Assembly: GCF_033845285.1 (NCBI RefSeq)
Contig: NZ_JAWXCX010000001.1
Span: 2,619,495 to 2,683,494, forward strand
Direction of reading: 5' to 3'
DNA: 64,000 nt
Source: Marinococcus sp. PL1-022
GTDB taxonomy: Bacteria; Bacillota; Bacilli; Bacillales; Marinococcaceae
Shown: positions 16,783-30,736 of the stretch, in pieces
Layout of the letters: each line of letters begins with the position of its first letter
Numbering within the stretch: the stretch's first letter is position 1
The notes under the pieces: generated by a model
Databases searched by the model: none
What the model saw: only the letters and a program-made list of their open reading frames with translations
Told to the model about the DNA's origin: nothing
Translations under genes and position numbers: made by a program

Positions 16783-16937
16783 TAGTTCAACATAGGGGGC
16801 AGTTTTTACTTCTTTGTTTCGCGACGTTAGCTAAGACCTAATACCTAAAGTAGTACTATTAAATTTATCTTTATGCCTTTATGCTTAGAATACAGTTTGT
16901 TTTGAAAAATATGTATTCTGACTATAAGGAGCGTTTT

Positions 16938-18338
16938 ATGCATACTTCTATTAAAATGATGTTCGCCATAACGATTGTCACGGCGTTTTTTTTGAGTCTT
17001 TCCATCAGCGTGAAAGCAGAAGCAGCAGAACGAATTTCAGGAGAAGACCGCATTGGCACCGCTATTGAAATTTCCCAGTACGGGTGGGAACACAGTGATG
17101 CCGTAGTCATCGCCAGGTCGGACCACCCTGCAGACGCTCTCGCTTCGGCGGGAATTGTGGAAATGGCTGATGCACCCATCCTGCTGTCCAGAACTAATTC
17201 ATTGGATCCCCGCATCATGGAGGAGGTTCTCCGGCTTGATGCCCAGACTGTCTACCTGCTCGGCGGAGAGGCAGCTCTTTCTTCCAACGTGGAACAGGAG
17301 CTTCGAAGCGCAGGGGTCAACGTGGAACGCGTATCGGGGAGCACCAGATACGAAACAGCGGAGGAAGTAAATGACACTGCCGGCTATGCCAGTGCCTCCT
17401 CGGCCATTCTGGTCAGCGGAGAAGTCGCTGCCGACGCTTTAAGTGCATCCGGCATGGCGGTGGATGACCGTCTGCCTATTTATTTAACGAAAAAAGACAG
17501 CCTGTCTACGGACCTGCCTTCTTCAGTCAATTATGTCACTATTTTTGGCGGCACTAACGCCGTCAGCTCCGAGGTCGTCGAGCAGCTGGAGGCCCAGGGG
17601 GTTAAAGTACGAAGAATTAAAGGCGACACCCGTTACGAAACAAGCGTCAAAGCCGCCGCGTCTTATTCTCCCGGCAATTACAACCTGCTGGTTCGCGGCA
17701 CTTCCGTAAAAAGCGATGAGGAAGATTATCCTGATGCCGTAGCTGCCGCCGGCCTGGCAAATAAAATCGGAGCTTCCATTGTTCTCTCTCATCCTTCCCA
17801 GGCGCAGGCTTCCACCACCAATTATTTAAGCAGCTCGTATAATACTAATATTATTCTAGGCGGAACTGCCGCTATCTCCGATCAGGTAAAAGCTTCCTAT
17901 GAAGAAGCTGCACCGGGGGATTCACCCGATAGTGTGGAATTAGTGGAAGGCATATCCACCTACACGATCGATAATATTATTGCATCCGGCGAAAAATATA
18001 TTGGTACCCCGTATCAATTCGGGGCACCGCCTTACACCACGGAAACCTTTGACTGTTCCTCCTTTCTGCAGCTTATCTTTGCAGAAAACGGGGTTACACT
18101 GCCCCGAACATCACGCCAGCAGTACCAAGAAGGTGTAGAGGTTCCGGAAGACCAGCTGGAAAAGGGCGATCTTGTCTTTTTTGACACTACCAATGATGGC
18201 TCCATCAACCACGTTTCGATGTACATTGATGAAGAAACGCTATTTCACGCGACCCTAAGCAGAGGCGTCGACTATACTGGATTTACCAACTACTGGAGAA
18301 GCCATATGGTCGGTGCGAAGCGTATTACCGAGGAATAA
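16938..18338 (+). CDS. secreted cell-wall protein: three CWB2 repeats plus NlpC/P60 peptidase
   Basis: 466 residues from ATG 16938, with AAGGAG upstream. A signal peptide (about 1-28, hydrophobic core ITIVTAFFLSLSISV, AEA cleavage) is followed by three cell-wall-binding type 2 repeats (each about 95 residues, opening with RISGEDRIGT, RVSGSTRYET, RIKGDTRYET and containing LLGGEAALS, IFGGTNAVS, ILGGTAAIS). The C-terminal NlpC/P60 domain (about 350-466) has the catalytic Cys in FDCSSF and His in NHVSMYI, with a second polar His in LFHATL. It should bind wall polymers and cut D-glutamyl-meso-diaminopimelate bonds in peptidoglycan. Monocistronic. Confidence 0.92.
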   Translation: MHTSIKMMFAITIVTAFFLSLSISVKAEAAERISGEDRIGTAIEISQYGWEHSDAVVIARSDHPADALASAGIVEMADAPILLSRTNSLDPRIMEEVLRLDAQTVYLLGGEAALSSNVEQELRSAGVNVERVSGSTRYETAEEVNDTAGYASASSAILVSGEVAADALSASGMAVDDRLPIYLTKKDSLSTDLPSSVNYVTIFGGTNAVSSEVVEQLEAQGVKVRRIKGDTRYETSVKAAASYSPGNYNLLVRGTSVKSDEEDYPDAVAAAGLANKIGASIVLSHPSQAQASTTNYLSSSYNTNIILGGTAAISDQVKASYEEAAPGDSPDSVELVEGISTYTIDNIIASGEKYIGTPYQFGAPPYTTETFDCSSFLQLIFAENGVTLPRTSRQQYQEGVEVPEDQLEKGDLVFFDTTNDGSINHVSMYIDEETLFHATLSRGVDYTGFTNYWRSHMVGAKRITEE

Positions 18339-18341
18339 AGA

Positions 18342-18385
18342 AAAGCCCAGCAGTCTCTCTTTAAAGAGTAACTGCTGGGCTTTTT
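18342..18385. terminator. intrinsic terminator
   Basis: AAAGCCCAGCAGT (18343-18355) and ACTGCTGGGCTTT (18371-18382) form a perfect stem followed by a T-run; it serves the CWB2-NlpC gene and, with its A-run, the convergent MFS gene. Confidence 0.88.
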
Positions 18386-18408
18386 GCGCTCAAAAAAGCG
18401 CACACCCG

Positions 18409-19572
18409 TTACGTTTTTGCTTCACTTTCCCGCACCCGCGGCGCCCGGTATGCCATCAGCGCAATCGCCATGGCGACCACAACAAGCGCACTTCCGGCCC
18501 AGGAGGTGGCCGCGACCACGGACTGCTCCACAACGATGCCGCCGAGAATGGAGCCAATTGCAATGCCGACCTGAAGGGCCGAGGTGTTCACGCTCTGCTG
18601 GATGTCCGACGTTTCCGGAGCGACGGCAATCAAATAACTCTGCTGTGCCGGTGCGATCGACCAGCTGAGGATGCCCCAGATGATGACGGCTGTGATGAAG
18701 AGGGCCATCGAGTTCGTGGCAAACGGCAGGATGAATAGGATGACCGCAAACGATGCGATGAACGTGAGCGACATTTTTTTTGAGCCGAACTGGTCGGTCA
18801 GCCAGCCGCCGACGCCACCGCCGGAGACCGCAGCCGCCCCGAAAATGAAGAACATAGCGCTGATCCAGAACGAGTTCAGTCCCATCGTTTCCTGCATGAA
18901 CGGGTTAAAGTAGCCGTACAGTGTGTAGTGGCCTGCAAGCACGAGCAGCGTCACGCTGTGAATGCCGACGATCTTAATATCCTTGAGCGAGCGGATCTGC
19001 TGGCCGACGGTCACCACCTGCTCCGGCTGCATGCGCGGCAGAAAGCGGACCATGAGCGCACCGATCAACACCGTGAGCACCGCAATCATGACAAAGATGA
19101 TCCGCCAGCCGAACGCCTCTCCGATAAGCACGCCGAGCGGCACCCCGAGCACGAGCGCCGAGCTCACGCCCATCGTGACGAGGCCGATACTGCGGGAACG
19201 GTATTTGGCCTCCACGAGCTTCGGCGCCATCGTGAGCGCGAGCACAATAATGAGCGCGGCGCTGGCCGCCGTTACAAACCGGGCGGCCATCAGCACCGCA
19301 AACGTCGGAGCAAAGCTTGCGCCGATATTCGCGATGGCAAACACGGCGAGCGCCCACATGTAGACGGTTTTGCGCTCCACGTTGGACGTAAATGACAACA
19401 ACAGCGGCCCGGCCACCGCAAATACGAGGGCAAAAATCGTAATCAGCTGACCGGCAATCGCAATAGAGACCCCTAAATCGTCCGAAATGAGCGGAAGAAT
19501 GCCGCTGATAATCAGTTCGACCATGCCGACGATAAACGCCGACACCGCCAGTAAGTATACACGTGAATTCAT
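18409..19572 (-). CDS. MFS efflux transporter (AraJ/YdhP-like)
   Basis: 387 residues, twelve hydrophobic segments, ATG start. Motif A-like loop residues and the pattern SAFIVGMVELIISGILPLIS at helix 1, plus GVSSALVLGVPLGVLIGEAFGWR near helix 5 (an antiporter-type motif C region), match the DHA1 sugar-efflux/drug-efflux branch of MFS. It should export a small molecule in exchange for protons; the substrate is not readable. It is a single gene with no regulator beside it. The complementary strand shows long open frames that are composition artefacts. Confidence 0.85.
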   Translation of the reverse strand: MNSRVYLLAVSAFIVGMVELIISGILPLISDDLGVSIAIAGQLITIFALVFAVAGPLLLSFTSNVERKTVYMWALAVFAIANIGASFAPTFAVLMAARFVTAASAALIIVLALTMAPKLVEAKYRSRSIGLVTMGVSSALVLGVPLGVLIGEAFGWRIIFVMIAVLTVLIGALMVRFLPRMQPEQVVTVGQQIRSLKDIKIVGIHSVTLLVLAGHYTLYGYFNPFMQETMGLNSFWISAMFFIFGAAAVSGGGVGGWLTDQFGSKKMSLTFIASFAVILFILPFATNSMALFITAVIIWGILSWSIAPAQQSYLIAVAPETSDIQQSVNTSALQVGIAIGSILGGIVVEQSVVAATSWAGSALVVVAMAIALMAYRAPRVRESEAKT

Positions 19573-19681
19573 AACACAATGACCTCGGAAGACTGCTGCG
19601 TCCTCCGTTCCTTTCTATCCTAAAATCTTCTATTTCATTCTAACACGAACCTCACACCGAAAACGATATGCTGCCTGCACG

Positions 19682-19710
19682 AAAAAAGCAGCACCCGAAC
19701 CGGGCCCTGC
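19682..19710 (-). terminator. intrinsic terminator of the small unknown gene
   Basis: On the minus strand GCAGGGCCCG and CGGGTGCTGC pair 9 of 10 around a 3-base loop and are followed by six T residues. Confidence 0.75.
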
Positions 19711-19720
19711 CTTCTCTCAT

Positions 19721-20074
19721 TTATATCAGCTGCACATTTGGTGTCGTTTTTTCGTGATTCTGGTACTGCCTGGCCATGATGCCTTCCGGGGTAATCTCCC
19801 AATCGGTGATCGAAAGCACCAATTCGTGCCGAAAACCGGTCAAACGGCAGGAGGCCAGCTCCTCTATGTGTACCGGGCGCCCCTGCAGTTCCTCCAGCAG
19901 CTCGTACGTTTCCGGCTTCCACATCATATATTCGTCGTAAAAGAAAGGAATAAGTAATCCTTCCTCTCGCTGCTTTGCCTGTTCGAAGTTAACAATTGCA
20001 CTATCACGAAAAAGAGAGCCTATGTCCTCCCAGCGATCCGAACGGACCTGGGCTGCAATGAATGTGTTTCTCAT
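19721..20074 (-). CDS. conserved-looking protein of unknown function
   Basis: 117 residues from ATG 20074, chosen for AAAGGAG nine to ten bases upstream; the frame is open a little further. Soluble, no signal peptide or membrane helix. Aromatic- and acid-rich middle (LLIPFFYDEYMMWKPETYELLEEL), then a beta-rich end (FRHELVLSITDWEITPEGIMARQY). I do not recognise a family. It has its own terminator and lies between an MFS gene and the galactoside operon, giving no functional clue. Confidence 0.55.
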   Translation of the reverse strand: MRNTFIAAQVRSDRWEDIGSLFRDSAIVNFEQAKQREEGLLIPFFYDEYMMWKPETYELLEELQGRPVHIEELASCRLTGFRHELVLSITDWEITPEGIMARQYQNHEKTTPNVQLI

Positions 20075-20160
20075 CAGTGACAACTCCTTTCCTCCCTCTA
20101 TTCCCAAAAGAAAGGAAAGTTAGTCATGAATGATGAATGTTTTGTAAGAAACGCTTTCAT

Positions 20161-21360
20161 TCACTGTGGCTGAAACAGCTCCACGAGCAGCAGCGCCACC
20201 GCCCCAAGCATGGTTGCCCTGCTGCCAAATTCGGTAAGAACGACTTTGGTCTGCTTGGCCTGCTGGGTAAGGCCGCGCTCCTGAATAATACGCCTGAGCG
20301 GCTCGAGCACGTACTTTCCGGACTCCGAGACCCCGCCGCCGATAATAACCTTGGTCGGGTTGATGATATGGATCAGATTGGTGAGGCCGATGCCAAGGTA
20401 TTCCCCGGTCTGCCGGAGAATATCGATGGCAAGCTGATCACCTGCTTCAGCAGCGGCAAACACGACCTCCCCGCTCACCCGTTCGAGATCTCCTTCAATC
20501 AGCTCCCAAATACGGCTGTCGGGATGCTCTTTCAGGCTTTCCACGGTTCGCTCGGCGACCGCCGGCCCGGAGGCGACCGTCTGCAGACAGCCGTTGCTTC
20601 CGCACGCACAGCGGCGGCCGTGTACATCAATCGCCATATGGCCGAGCTCCCCGGCGATATCGTACTCCCCGTGATACAGCTCGCCGTTGATGATAATGCC
20701 GGAGCCGATCCCACGGCCGACGTTGACCGCGACCATGCTTGTAACGTTTTCTCCGCTTCCAAACCAGGCTTCGCCGAGCGCCATCGCGCGCGCATCGTTT
20801 TCTACTTTCACAAGAAAACCGAATTCCTTTTCCAGCTCTTCCTTAATGGGAATATTTCGAAGGTGCAGGTTCGGGGCAAACAGCGACGTTCCCGTTGCCA
20901 CATCGACCACCCCGTGCATCGCCACGCCAATACCGACGACTTTATCCCGCATGAGCGGAATTTCATTTAATAAATCATGAATGCCTTTTTTTACGACATC
21001 CAAAAATTCCGATTCCTCCGTCAGGCTGATGCTTTCCCTCAGGTGATGAATCACCGTGCCGGACAGATCGGCGAGGCCAAACTCCACCTCTGTCGGGCCG
21101 GCGTCGAGACCGATAATATAAAAGTCACTGCTGTTGATCACAAGCATCGTCGGCTTCCGGCCGCCCTGTGAATCGCCGAGGCGGCTTTCCTTCACAATTC
21201 CCTGCTCGATCAGCTCGCGCACATTCGCGCTCACCGTCGGCGGGGTCAGGTTGGTTTCTTTCGCAATCTGGGCACGTGAGATCGGGCCCTCGCTACGGAT
21301 TTTGTTTAATACAATTGATTTGTTAATGGACTTCATCCATTGAAAACTGCCGGTTTGCAT
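20161..21360 (-). CDS. ROK-family transcriptional regulator
   Basis: 399 residues from ATG 21360 (GGGGGA upstream); the open frame extends to 21396 without a better site. N-terminal winged helix (about 10-75: ISRAQIAKETNLTPPTVSANV) followed by a ROK domain (about 85-399) with ENDARAMALGEAWFG and the zinc-binding CACGSNGCLQTVAS motif preceded by GELGH. Regulators of this group (XylR/NagC type) repress sugar genes and release DNA when sugar binds. It is the last gene after lacZ, 85 bp downstream, so it likely controls the galactoside operon and itself; an inverted repeat upstream of the operon could be its site. Confidence 0.88.
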   Translation of the reverse strand: MQTGSFQWMKSINKSIVLNKIRSEGPISRAQIAKETNLTPPTVSANVRELIEQGIVKESRLGDSQGGRKPTMLVINSSDFYIIGLDAGPTEVEFGLADLSGTVIHHLRESISLTEESEFLDVVKKGIHDLLNEIPLMRDKVVGIGVAMHGVVDVATGTSLFAPNLHLRNIPIKEELEKEFGFLVKVENDARAMALGEAWFGSGENVTSMVAVNVGRGIGSGIIINGELYHGEYDIAGELGHMAIDVHGRRCACGSNGCLQTVASGPAVAERTVESLKEHPDSRIWELIEGDLERVSGEVVFAAAEAGDQLAIDILRQTGEYLGIGLTNLIHIINPTKVIIGGGVSESGKYVLEPLRRIIQERGLTQQAKQTKVVLTEFGSRATMLGAVALLLVELFQPQ

Positions 21361-21445
21361 AACTGTTCCCCCGTTTCGCGGCCCCTGGTTCCTCATCCAC
21401 GTGCCCTAATGCTGTAAATATCATCCGCGTGAATCTTCTATATCG

Positions 21446-26562
<5,117 letters not shown>

Positions 26563-26613
26563 AGTGTATCATCCTTTCACCGCTAGCGTGTATTTTGTGT
26601 TTTCCCGGAAAAG

Positions 26614-27462
26614 CTATCCTTTCACTGAACCACCCAGAATCCCGGCAATAAACTGCTTCTGCAGGATTAGGAAGAATACCATAATCGGTACAACGGAAAT
26701 GGCAGCCCCGAGCGTGATTTGTCCGTAGTCAATATCCGACAGCCCGATAAGGCTCGACAGCGCAACCGGCAGCGTGTACATTTCCCCGGAGTTTAAAACG
26801 ACGAGCGGCCAGATGAAGTTGTTCCACTGGAACATAAACAGGAAGATGGCCACTGCCGCAAGCGCCGGACGCATGGTCGGAAGCACAATTTTGAAAAAGA
26901 TCCGGAACTCCCCGGCGCCGTCCACCCTTGCTGCTTCGAGCAGCGTCGACGGAATCGCCTGCATGTTCTGGCGCATGAGGAAAATCGCGAATGGATACGC
27001 GAGCTGCGGCAGAATAACCGCCTGGTACGTGTTCAGCCAGTTGAGCTCTACAAAGATCCGGAATAATGGAATCAACGTTACGTGATACGGAATCATCATC
27101 GACAGCAGCAGCACGAAGAAGATAACGTCACGGCCTTTAAATGTAAACTTCGCAAACGCATAGCCCGCCGCGCTGCATATGAGCAGGCTGAGCACGGTAA
27201 ACGACAGGGCAATAAACAGCGAGTTGAACACGACGCGCAAAATACCGATCGACTCATTTAAGTTGATAAAGTTTTCTACCAGGTACGTGCCGGGAATCAG
27301 CGAAGGGGGAATGCTGAAAATCTCCCCCGACGGATTCGTCGCCCCGATGATCATCCAGTAGAACGGAAAAATGGAGATAATGACGCCGACGGCAAGCAGG
27401 CTGTACAGCCCGATTTTTTTCGGCAGGTGTTTTTTCTGCGGATTAGCTGTTGAAGTACTCAA
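26614..27462 (-). CDS. carbohydrate ABC transporter permease, MalG type
   Basis: 282 residues, TTG start overlapping the stop of the partner permease gene by four bases. Six membrane helices and a clear EAA loop (EAARVDGAGEFRIFFKIVLP, about 185-205) that docks the ATPase. The C-terminal ...GGSVKG is typical of MalG-like CUT1 subunits. It imports oligosaccharide together with the upstream permease and lipoprotein. No ATPase gene is in the operon, so a shared MsmX-type ATPase encoded elsewhere is expected. Confidence 0.92.
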   Translation of the reverse strand: MSTSTANPQKKHLPKKIGLYSLLAVGVIISIFPFYWMIIGATNPSGEIFSIPPSLIPGTYLVENFINLNESIGILRVVFNSLFIALSFTVLSLLICSAAGYAFAKFTFKGRDVIFFVLLLSMMIPYHVTLIPLFRIFVELNWLNTYQAVILPQLAYPFAIFLMRQNMQAIPSTLLEAARVDGAGEFRIFFKIVLPTMRPALAAVAIFLFMFQWNNFIWPLVVLNSGEMYTLPVALSSLIGLSDIDYGQITLGAAISVVPIMVFFLILQKQFIAGILGGSVKG

Positions 27463-28379
27463 TCCCGATCACTCCCAAGTCTCAGCTGTATCCAGGACAA
27501 TACAGCGATAATAATTACAAGCACGTACGCAATCGCCGAGGCGTAGCCGAAGTCAAAGTAGCGGAAGCCCTGGTCGTACAGGTACATAATAACTGTAAGG
27601 GTGCTGTTGTTCGGTCCGCCGTTCGTCAAAATGTACGGCTCGTCAAACAGCTGAAGCGTGCCGATCGTGGAAAGCACGACCGTAAACAGAATGACCGGCT
27701 TCAGCTGCGGAAGCGTAATGTGGAAAAACTGGCGCAGTTTGCCGGCACCGTCGATGCTTGCGGACTCGTACAGCTCCTGGGAAACGTTCTGCAGGCCGGC
27801 AAGCAGAATGACCATGTTGTAGCCGGTCCAGCGCCAGGTAACCACAAGCATAATCGAGACTTTCGCCCAGAATGGGTCGTTCAGCCACGAAACCTTTTCA
27901 AGGCCGATGCTCGAAAGCACGTAGTTGACAATGCCATAGTTACTGTCCAACAGAATGATAAAAATGATGGAAGCCGTAACAAGGGCTGTAACGGATGGGA
28001 GAAAAAATGCTATCCGGAAAAAGCCGTTAAAGCGAACAAGCGCGGAATTGAGGGTGACCGCAAGCAGGATCGCAAGCGTGATCATTACCGGCACCTGGAT
28101 GATCAAAAGTGTAAATGTATTAATAAGCGACTGGTAAAACAGGCCGTCATTAAAGAGCCGTATGTAGTTCTGGAAGCCGATAAAGCTCATTTCTCCCCCT
28201 TCACTGGCCTGAAAGCTTAATATAAAGGAAGAAATAACCGGATAAACCGTAAAGACGGCAAACAGAAACACGGCCGGAAAAACGAGAATGTACGGAAAGG
28301 TTTTCGGGGTGATCCATTTCTTTTTGGTTTTCGTCTTTTCTTCTGCATGCTCCGAATTGACGTTTTCCATGTTCGACAT
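27459..28379 (-). CDS. carbohydrate ABC transporter permease, MalF type
   Basis: 306 residues, start preceded by AAGGAGG. Hydrophilic Lys-rich N-terminus, six helices, and the EAA loop ESASIDGAGKLRQFFHITLP (about 220-240). It pairs with the MalG-type permease to form the CUT1 channel. A stem-loop sits between this gene and the binding-protein gene, probably lowering permease expression relative to the lipoprotein. Confidence 0.92.
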   Translation of the reverse strand: MSNMENVNSEHAEEKTKTKKKWITPKTFPYILVFPAVFLFAVFTVYPVISSFILSFQASEGGEMSFIGFQNYIRLFNDGLFYQSLINTFTLLIIQVPVMITLAILLAVTLNSALVRFNGFFRIAFFLPSVTALVTASIIFIILLDSNYGIVNYVLSSIGLEKVSWLNDPFWAKVSIMLVVTWRWTGYNMVILLAGLQNVSQELYESASIDGAGKLRQFFHITLPQLKPVILFTVVLSTIGTLQLFDEPYILTNGGPNNSTLTVIMYLYDQGFRYFDFGYASAIAYVLVIIIAVLSWIQLRLGSDRD

Positions 28380-28400
28380 ATTGTACCTCCTTATAAAAAT

Positions 28401-28420
28401 GGGAGAGCAGGCGCTCTCCC
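28401..28420 (-). terminator. intra-operon stem-loop (attenuator-like)
   Basis: GGGAGAGC and GCTCTCCC are perfect 8-bp arms around a 4-base loop, followed on the minus strand by ATTTTTAT. It lies between the binding-protein and permease genes, where partial termination or 3' protection of the upstream message is common. Confidence 0.7.
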
Positions 28421-28429
28421 CTTCATTCG

Positions 28430-29764
28430 TTATTGTGATGTTTCCCGGCCGGTTTCACTGGCCAGCCGTTCCACGGCGTTGTTCATGACGTTGTTTGGAT
28501 CATTGCCCTCGAGAATGACCGAGGACTGCGCGTCCATGATCACGTCTTCTGCCCGCGGGATGTCACTGTTAAATATTGGAGATTCAATATTGTCGGTTGT
28601 ATCGGCAAGCAGACCGTAGGCCGGCTCGTCGTTAAAGTATTCCACCGGCTCTTCGAAGATTGGATCTTCGTACGTGCTCGTCAGGGACGGGAACAATCCG
28701 TGCTCTTCGAAGGACTGGATCTGCACGTCTTCACTGGTCGTAAAGTATTCGGCGAATGCGTAAGCTGCGTCCTGATTCTCGGAGGATTCGAGCACTGCCA
28801 GGTCCGAACCACCCGAGTTGGCTGCCTGCGGCGTGCCTTCTTCAAACGTCGGCAGCTCCATGACGCCCCACTGCCCGCTCATGTCGGGAGCCTGATCCAT
28901 AATGGTGCCGCTGTACCAGGCGCCTGTCGGCACCGAAGCTACATCGCCGTTGACGGTCGCCCCAACCATCGCGTCCCAGGTGTTGGCGTTATAGATTAAT
29001 TCCTTCTCGCTCATTTCCGCCATCAGATCCATCGCCGCCTGTGCTTCTTCTGTGTCGAGCTGGATTTCGCCGTCCTCGTTAAAGTAGTTGACGCCCTGCT
29101 GGTTCAAAAACACGCGGTACGGAGAGTCATCGGAGGTCACCTGCACCGGCAGCATGAACGCATCCGTTTCTTCCACGACCTTTTCACCGGCGGCCACGTA
29201 ATCATCCCACGTTTCAATATCGTCCGCATTCACGCCAGCCTCTTCAAACAGGTCCACCCGGTAGAAAACCCCGGCCGGGCCGATGTCCCACGGCATTGAA
29301 ATAAAGTCGCCGTTTTCATCCTGCGCGGCATCCACTTTAAATTCGGTGAATTTGTCCGCATGCTCGTCAAAGCCGTTTTCCGACAGGTTCATGAATCCAT
29401 CCGGAAATTGGGATTTGTAGTTTTCCAGCTGGGAGGACTCCAGGGATACAACGTCCGGCAGGCCGGAGCCGCCGGAGCCAAGGCCAACCGTCAGCCGCTC
29501 GTATACGTCATCGGTCGAGCTGTCCTGAACCGTGATCTCCACGTCCGGGTGCTCTTCCATAAACTGCTCGGCTGCCTGCTCCAGTGACGCTGCCGCCACA
29601 TTCCACGACCATACTTCCACTTCGCCGCTCAGTTCACCGTCGCCACTTCCACCGCCGTCGCCTCCACTGTCACCGCTTCCGCCTCCGCTGTTGCCGCTGC
29701 ATGCCGTTAACAGGCCTACCGACGCTGCTCCCGCTACTGCCAATTTCCAATATGATGTTTTCAT
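28430..29764 (-). CDS. sugar-binding lipoprotein of the galactoside ABC transporter
   Basis: 444 residues with a lipoprotein signal (hydrophobic core then LLTAC, Cys22), a Gly/Ser/Asp-rich linker (about 25-45) and an SBP-1 fold (EVEVWSWNVAAASLEQAAEQF at the start, ending near 444). Strongly acidic, as is common in salt-adapted or extracytoplasmic proteins. It is anchored outside the membrane and delivers oligosaccharide to the two permeases. First gene of the operon; GAGGGGG precedes the ATG, and a cre site lies about 60-70 bases upstream. Confidence 0.92.
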   Translation of the reverse strand: MKTSYWKLAVAGAASVGLLTACSGNSGGGSGDSGGDGGGSGDGELSGEVEVWSWNVAAASLEQAAEQFMEEHPDVEITVQDSSTDDVYERLTVGLGSGGSGLPDVVSLESSQLENYKSQFPDGFMNLSENGFDEHADKFTEFKVDAAQDENGDFISMPWDIGPAGVFYRVDLFEEAGVNADDIETWDDYVAAGEKVVEETDAFMLPVQVTSDDSPYRVFLNQQGVNYFNEDGEIQLDTEEAQAAMDLMAEMSEKELIYNANTWDAMVGATVNGDVASVPTGAWYSGTIMDQAPDMSGQWGVMELPTFEEGTPQAANSGGSDLAVLESSENQDAAYAFAEYFTTSEDVQIQSFEEHGLFPSLTSTYEDPIFEEPVEYFNDEPAYGLLADTTDNIESPIFNSDIPRAEDVIMDAQSSVILEGNDPNNVMNNAVERLASETGRETSQ

Positions 29765-29821
29765 GAACCCATCCCCCTCAAGTGTATTACCAGCTTTTGA
29801 AATTCGTGTATGTAGAATATA

Positions 29822-29835
29822 TTAAAGCGTTTTCA
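29822..29835 (-). promoter_or_regulatory. cre site upstream of the galactoside operon
   Basis: Minus-strand TGAAAACGCTTTAA matches TGWAANCGNTNWCA at 13 of 14 positions. It overlaps a possible -35 (TTGAAA, with TACATA 16 bases on), implying catabolite repression by CcpA. Confidence 0.7.
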
Positions 29836-29836
29836 A

Positions 29837-29863
29837 AAGTTAGTAAAATAAATTAATTAACTT
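29837..29863. promoter_or_regulatory. inverted repeat, possible ROK-regulator operator
   Basis: AAGTTA (29837-29842) and TAACTT (29858-29863) are inverted with a 15-base AT-rich gap, immediately upstream of the cre/promoter. Spacing of about two helical turns and AT-rich composition suit a dimeric repressor such as the operon's ROK protein. Tentative. Confidence 0.35.
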
Positions 29864-29939
29864 AGTATTTATTAAACAGTATTTTGTAAGCGGTGTCAAT
29901 TTATATTTTAGATTATTTTGATAATTAGTTTTTATTTAA

Positions 29940-30736
29940 GCAAGATTCAAACCTAAAGCTAACCGTAAACTACAAGGACAAGGTATCTTTATTCCTTGTC
30001 CCACACTACGTTTCCAGGTCTTCGATATAGCCCGCTATCGAACCACTGGTATATTTGTACTATGATATGATTGACCCTGAGATGACTCGATAGCGTTACA
30101 CTCATTCTGGGCACCTAGCTATCTTGGCTATAGCTAACTCACTGTCCGTTCATCTAGACATGAAACGAGCTACCGGCATTTTCAAAAGCCAACAACACCG
30201 TCTCGTCCGCCGGAAGCAAGCTTCCAATTAGATTTTCGAACTGAATTTGCGAAGGGGCAACATAAATGGATAGAGCACGTTTTTTTAAGGCGAACGACTG
30301 CAGCTATGCAACTCCCAGTGCAATGAAGCGGCTAGATTGATCTAGGTGGTATCTAAATGCTGGCAACTCACATTTTTGAAACCCCTTACTAGCCGGTTTA
30401 ATAAGTTTCACTCATTAAAAAATTATGCTCATTTCACTATTTTATCTACTCTCTGTAAAATGTTTAAAACTTTATTGTTAAGAATGTTAATTTTTTTAAA
30501 AGCTTAATAATCTATGCTCGCCCCAACAAGGTGAAGATTTTGACTCGTATCTACGATAGGATTACAGTCGCAAAAGATGAGGCACTTTCTAGCTTACGTT
30601 TTCTTCTGAGTTATTACATAAACGAGCAAAAAAATTTTTAACTACTACACTAACTACAAATGAATTAATGTTTTAAAACTCTAAAAGTCAACTCTGTTTC
30701 TTGAGGTAATATGGACTTAACCAATTAAAATTTTTT
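29940..30736. other. non-coding segment rich in hairpins, origin unknown
   Basis: No credible gene on either strand. Perfect short stems visible: GGACAAGG/CCTTGTCC (about 29975-30000), TTCGATA/TATCGAA (30021-30042), TAGCTAT/ATAGCTA (about 30116-30137), GGAAG/CTTCC (30212-30225), CTAGAT/ATCTAG (30332-30345) and a longer CGGCTAG (30329-30335) with CTAGCCG (30390-30396). GC is higher at 29990-30400 than in the AT-rich flank at 30420-30736. Either a structured RNA or a decayed mobile element. An open plus-strand frame near 30140-30325 has no start codon and no recognisable product. Confidence 0.4.

Larger units (their letters stand above)
15309..16789 (-). mobile_element. IS3-family (IS150-like) insertion sequence, apparently complete
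   Basis: 1481 bp. Imperfect terminal inverted repeats: the left end starts TGAACTGTAACC and continues with ATGGACA; the right end, read inward on the complement, starts TGAACTATAACC and also continues with ATGGACA. Both ends are flanked by ACA (15306-15308 and 16790-16792), a 3-bp target duplication typical of IS3. It contains orfA and orfB in different frames with a frameshift heptamer, and a transcription-blocking hairpin just inside the right end. Both frames are undamaged, so it may be active. Confidence 0.9.
15291..16807 (+). terminator. terminator of the antiporter gene, split by an IS
   Basis: Left arm AAAAGCTGCCTCTT (15291-15304) and right arm AGGGGGCAGTTTTT (16794-16807) pair over 14 positions with wobbles once the IS and one ACA copy are removed, leaving a CACAT loop. 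The IS therefore sits exactly in the loop of an intrinsic terminator 11 bases after the nhaC stop codon. Confidence 0.75.

Noticed and set aside
20137-20970. Open plus-strand frame opposite the ROK regulator gene
   Set aside because: No family resemblance and no ribosome site; the minus-strand ROK protein has all expected motifs.
30140-30325. Open plus-strand frame of about 60 codons in the non-coding region
   Set aside because: No start codon or ribosome site and no recognisable product; mentioned only as part of the uncharacterised segment.
29940-30420. Large extremophile RNA (OLE) or a transposon-associated guide RNA
   Set aside because: Size and hairpins are suggestive, but neighbouring genes are not those of OLE and no TnpB/IscB remnant could be read; left unnamed.
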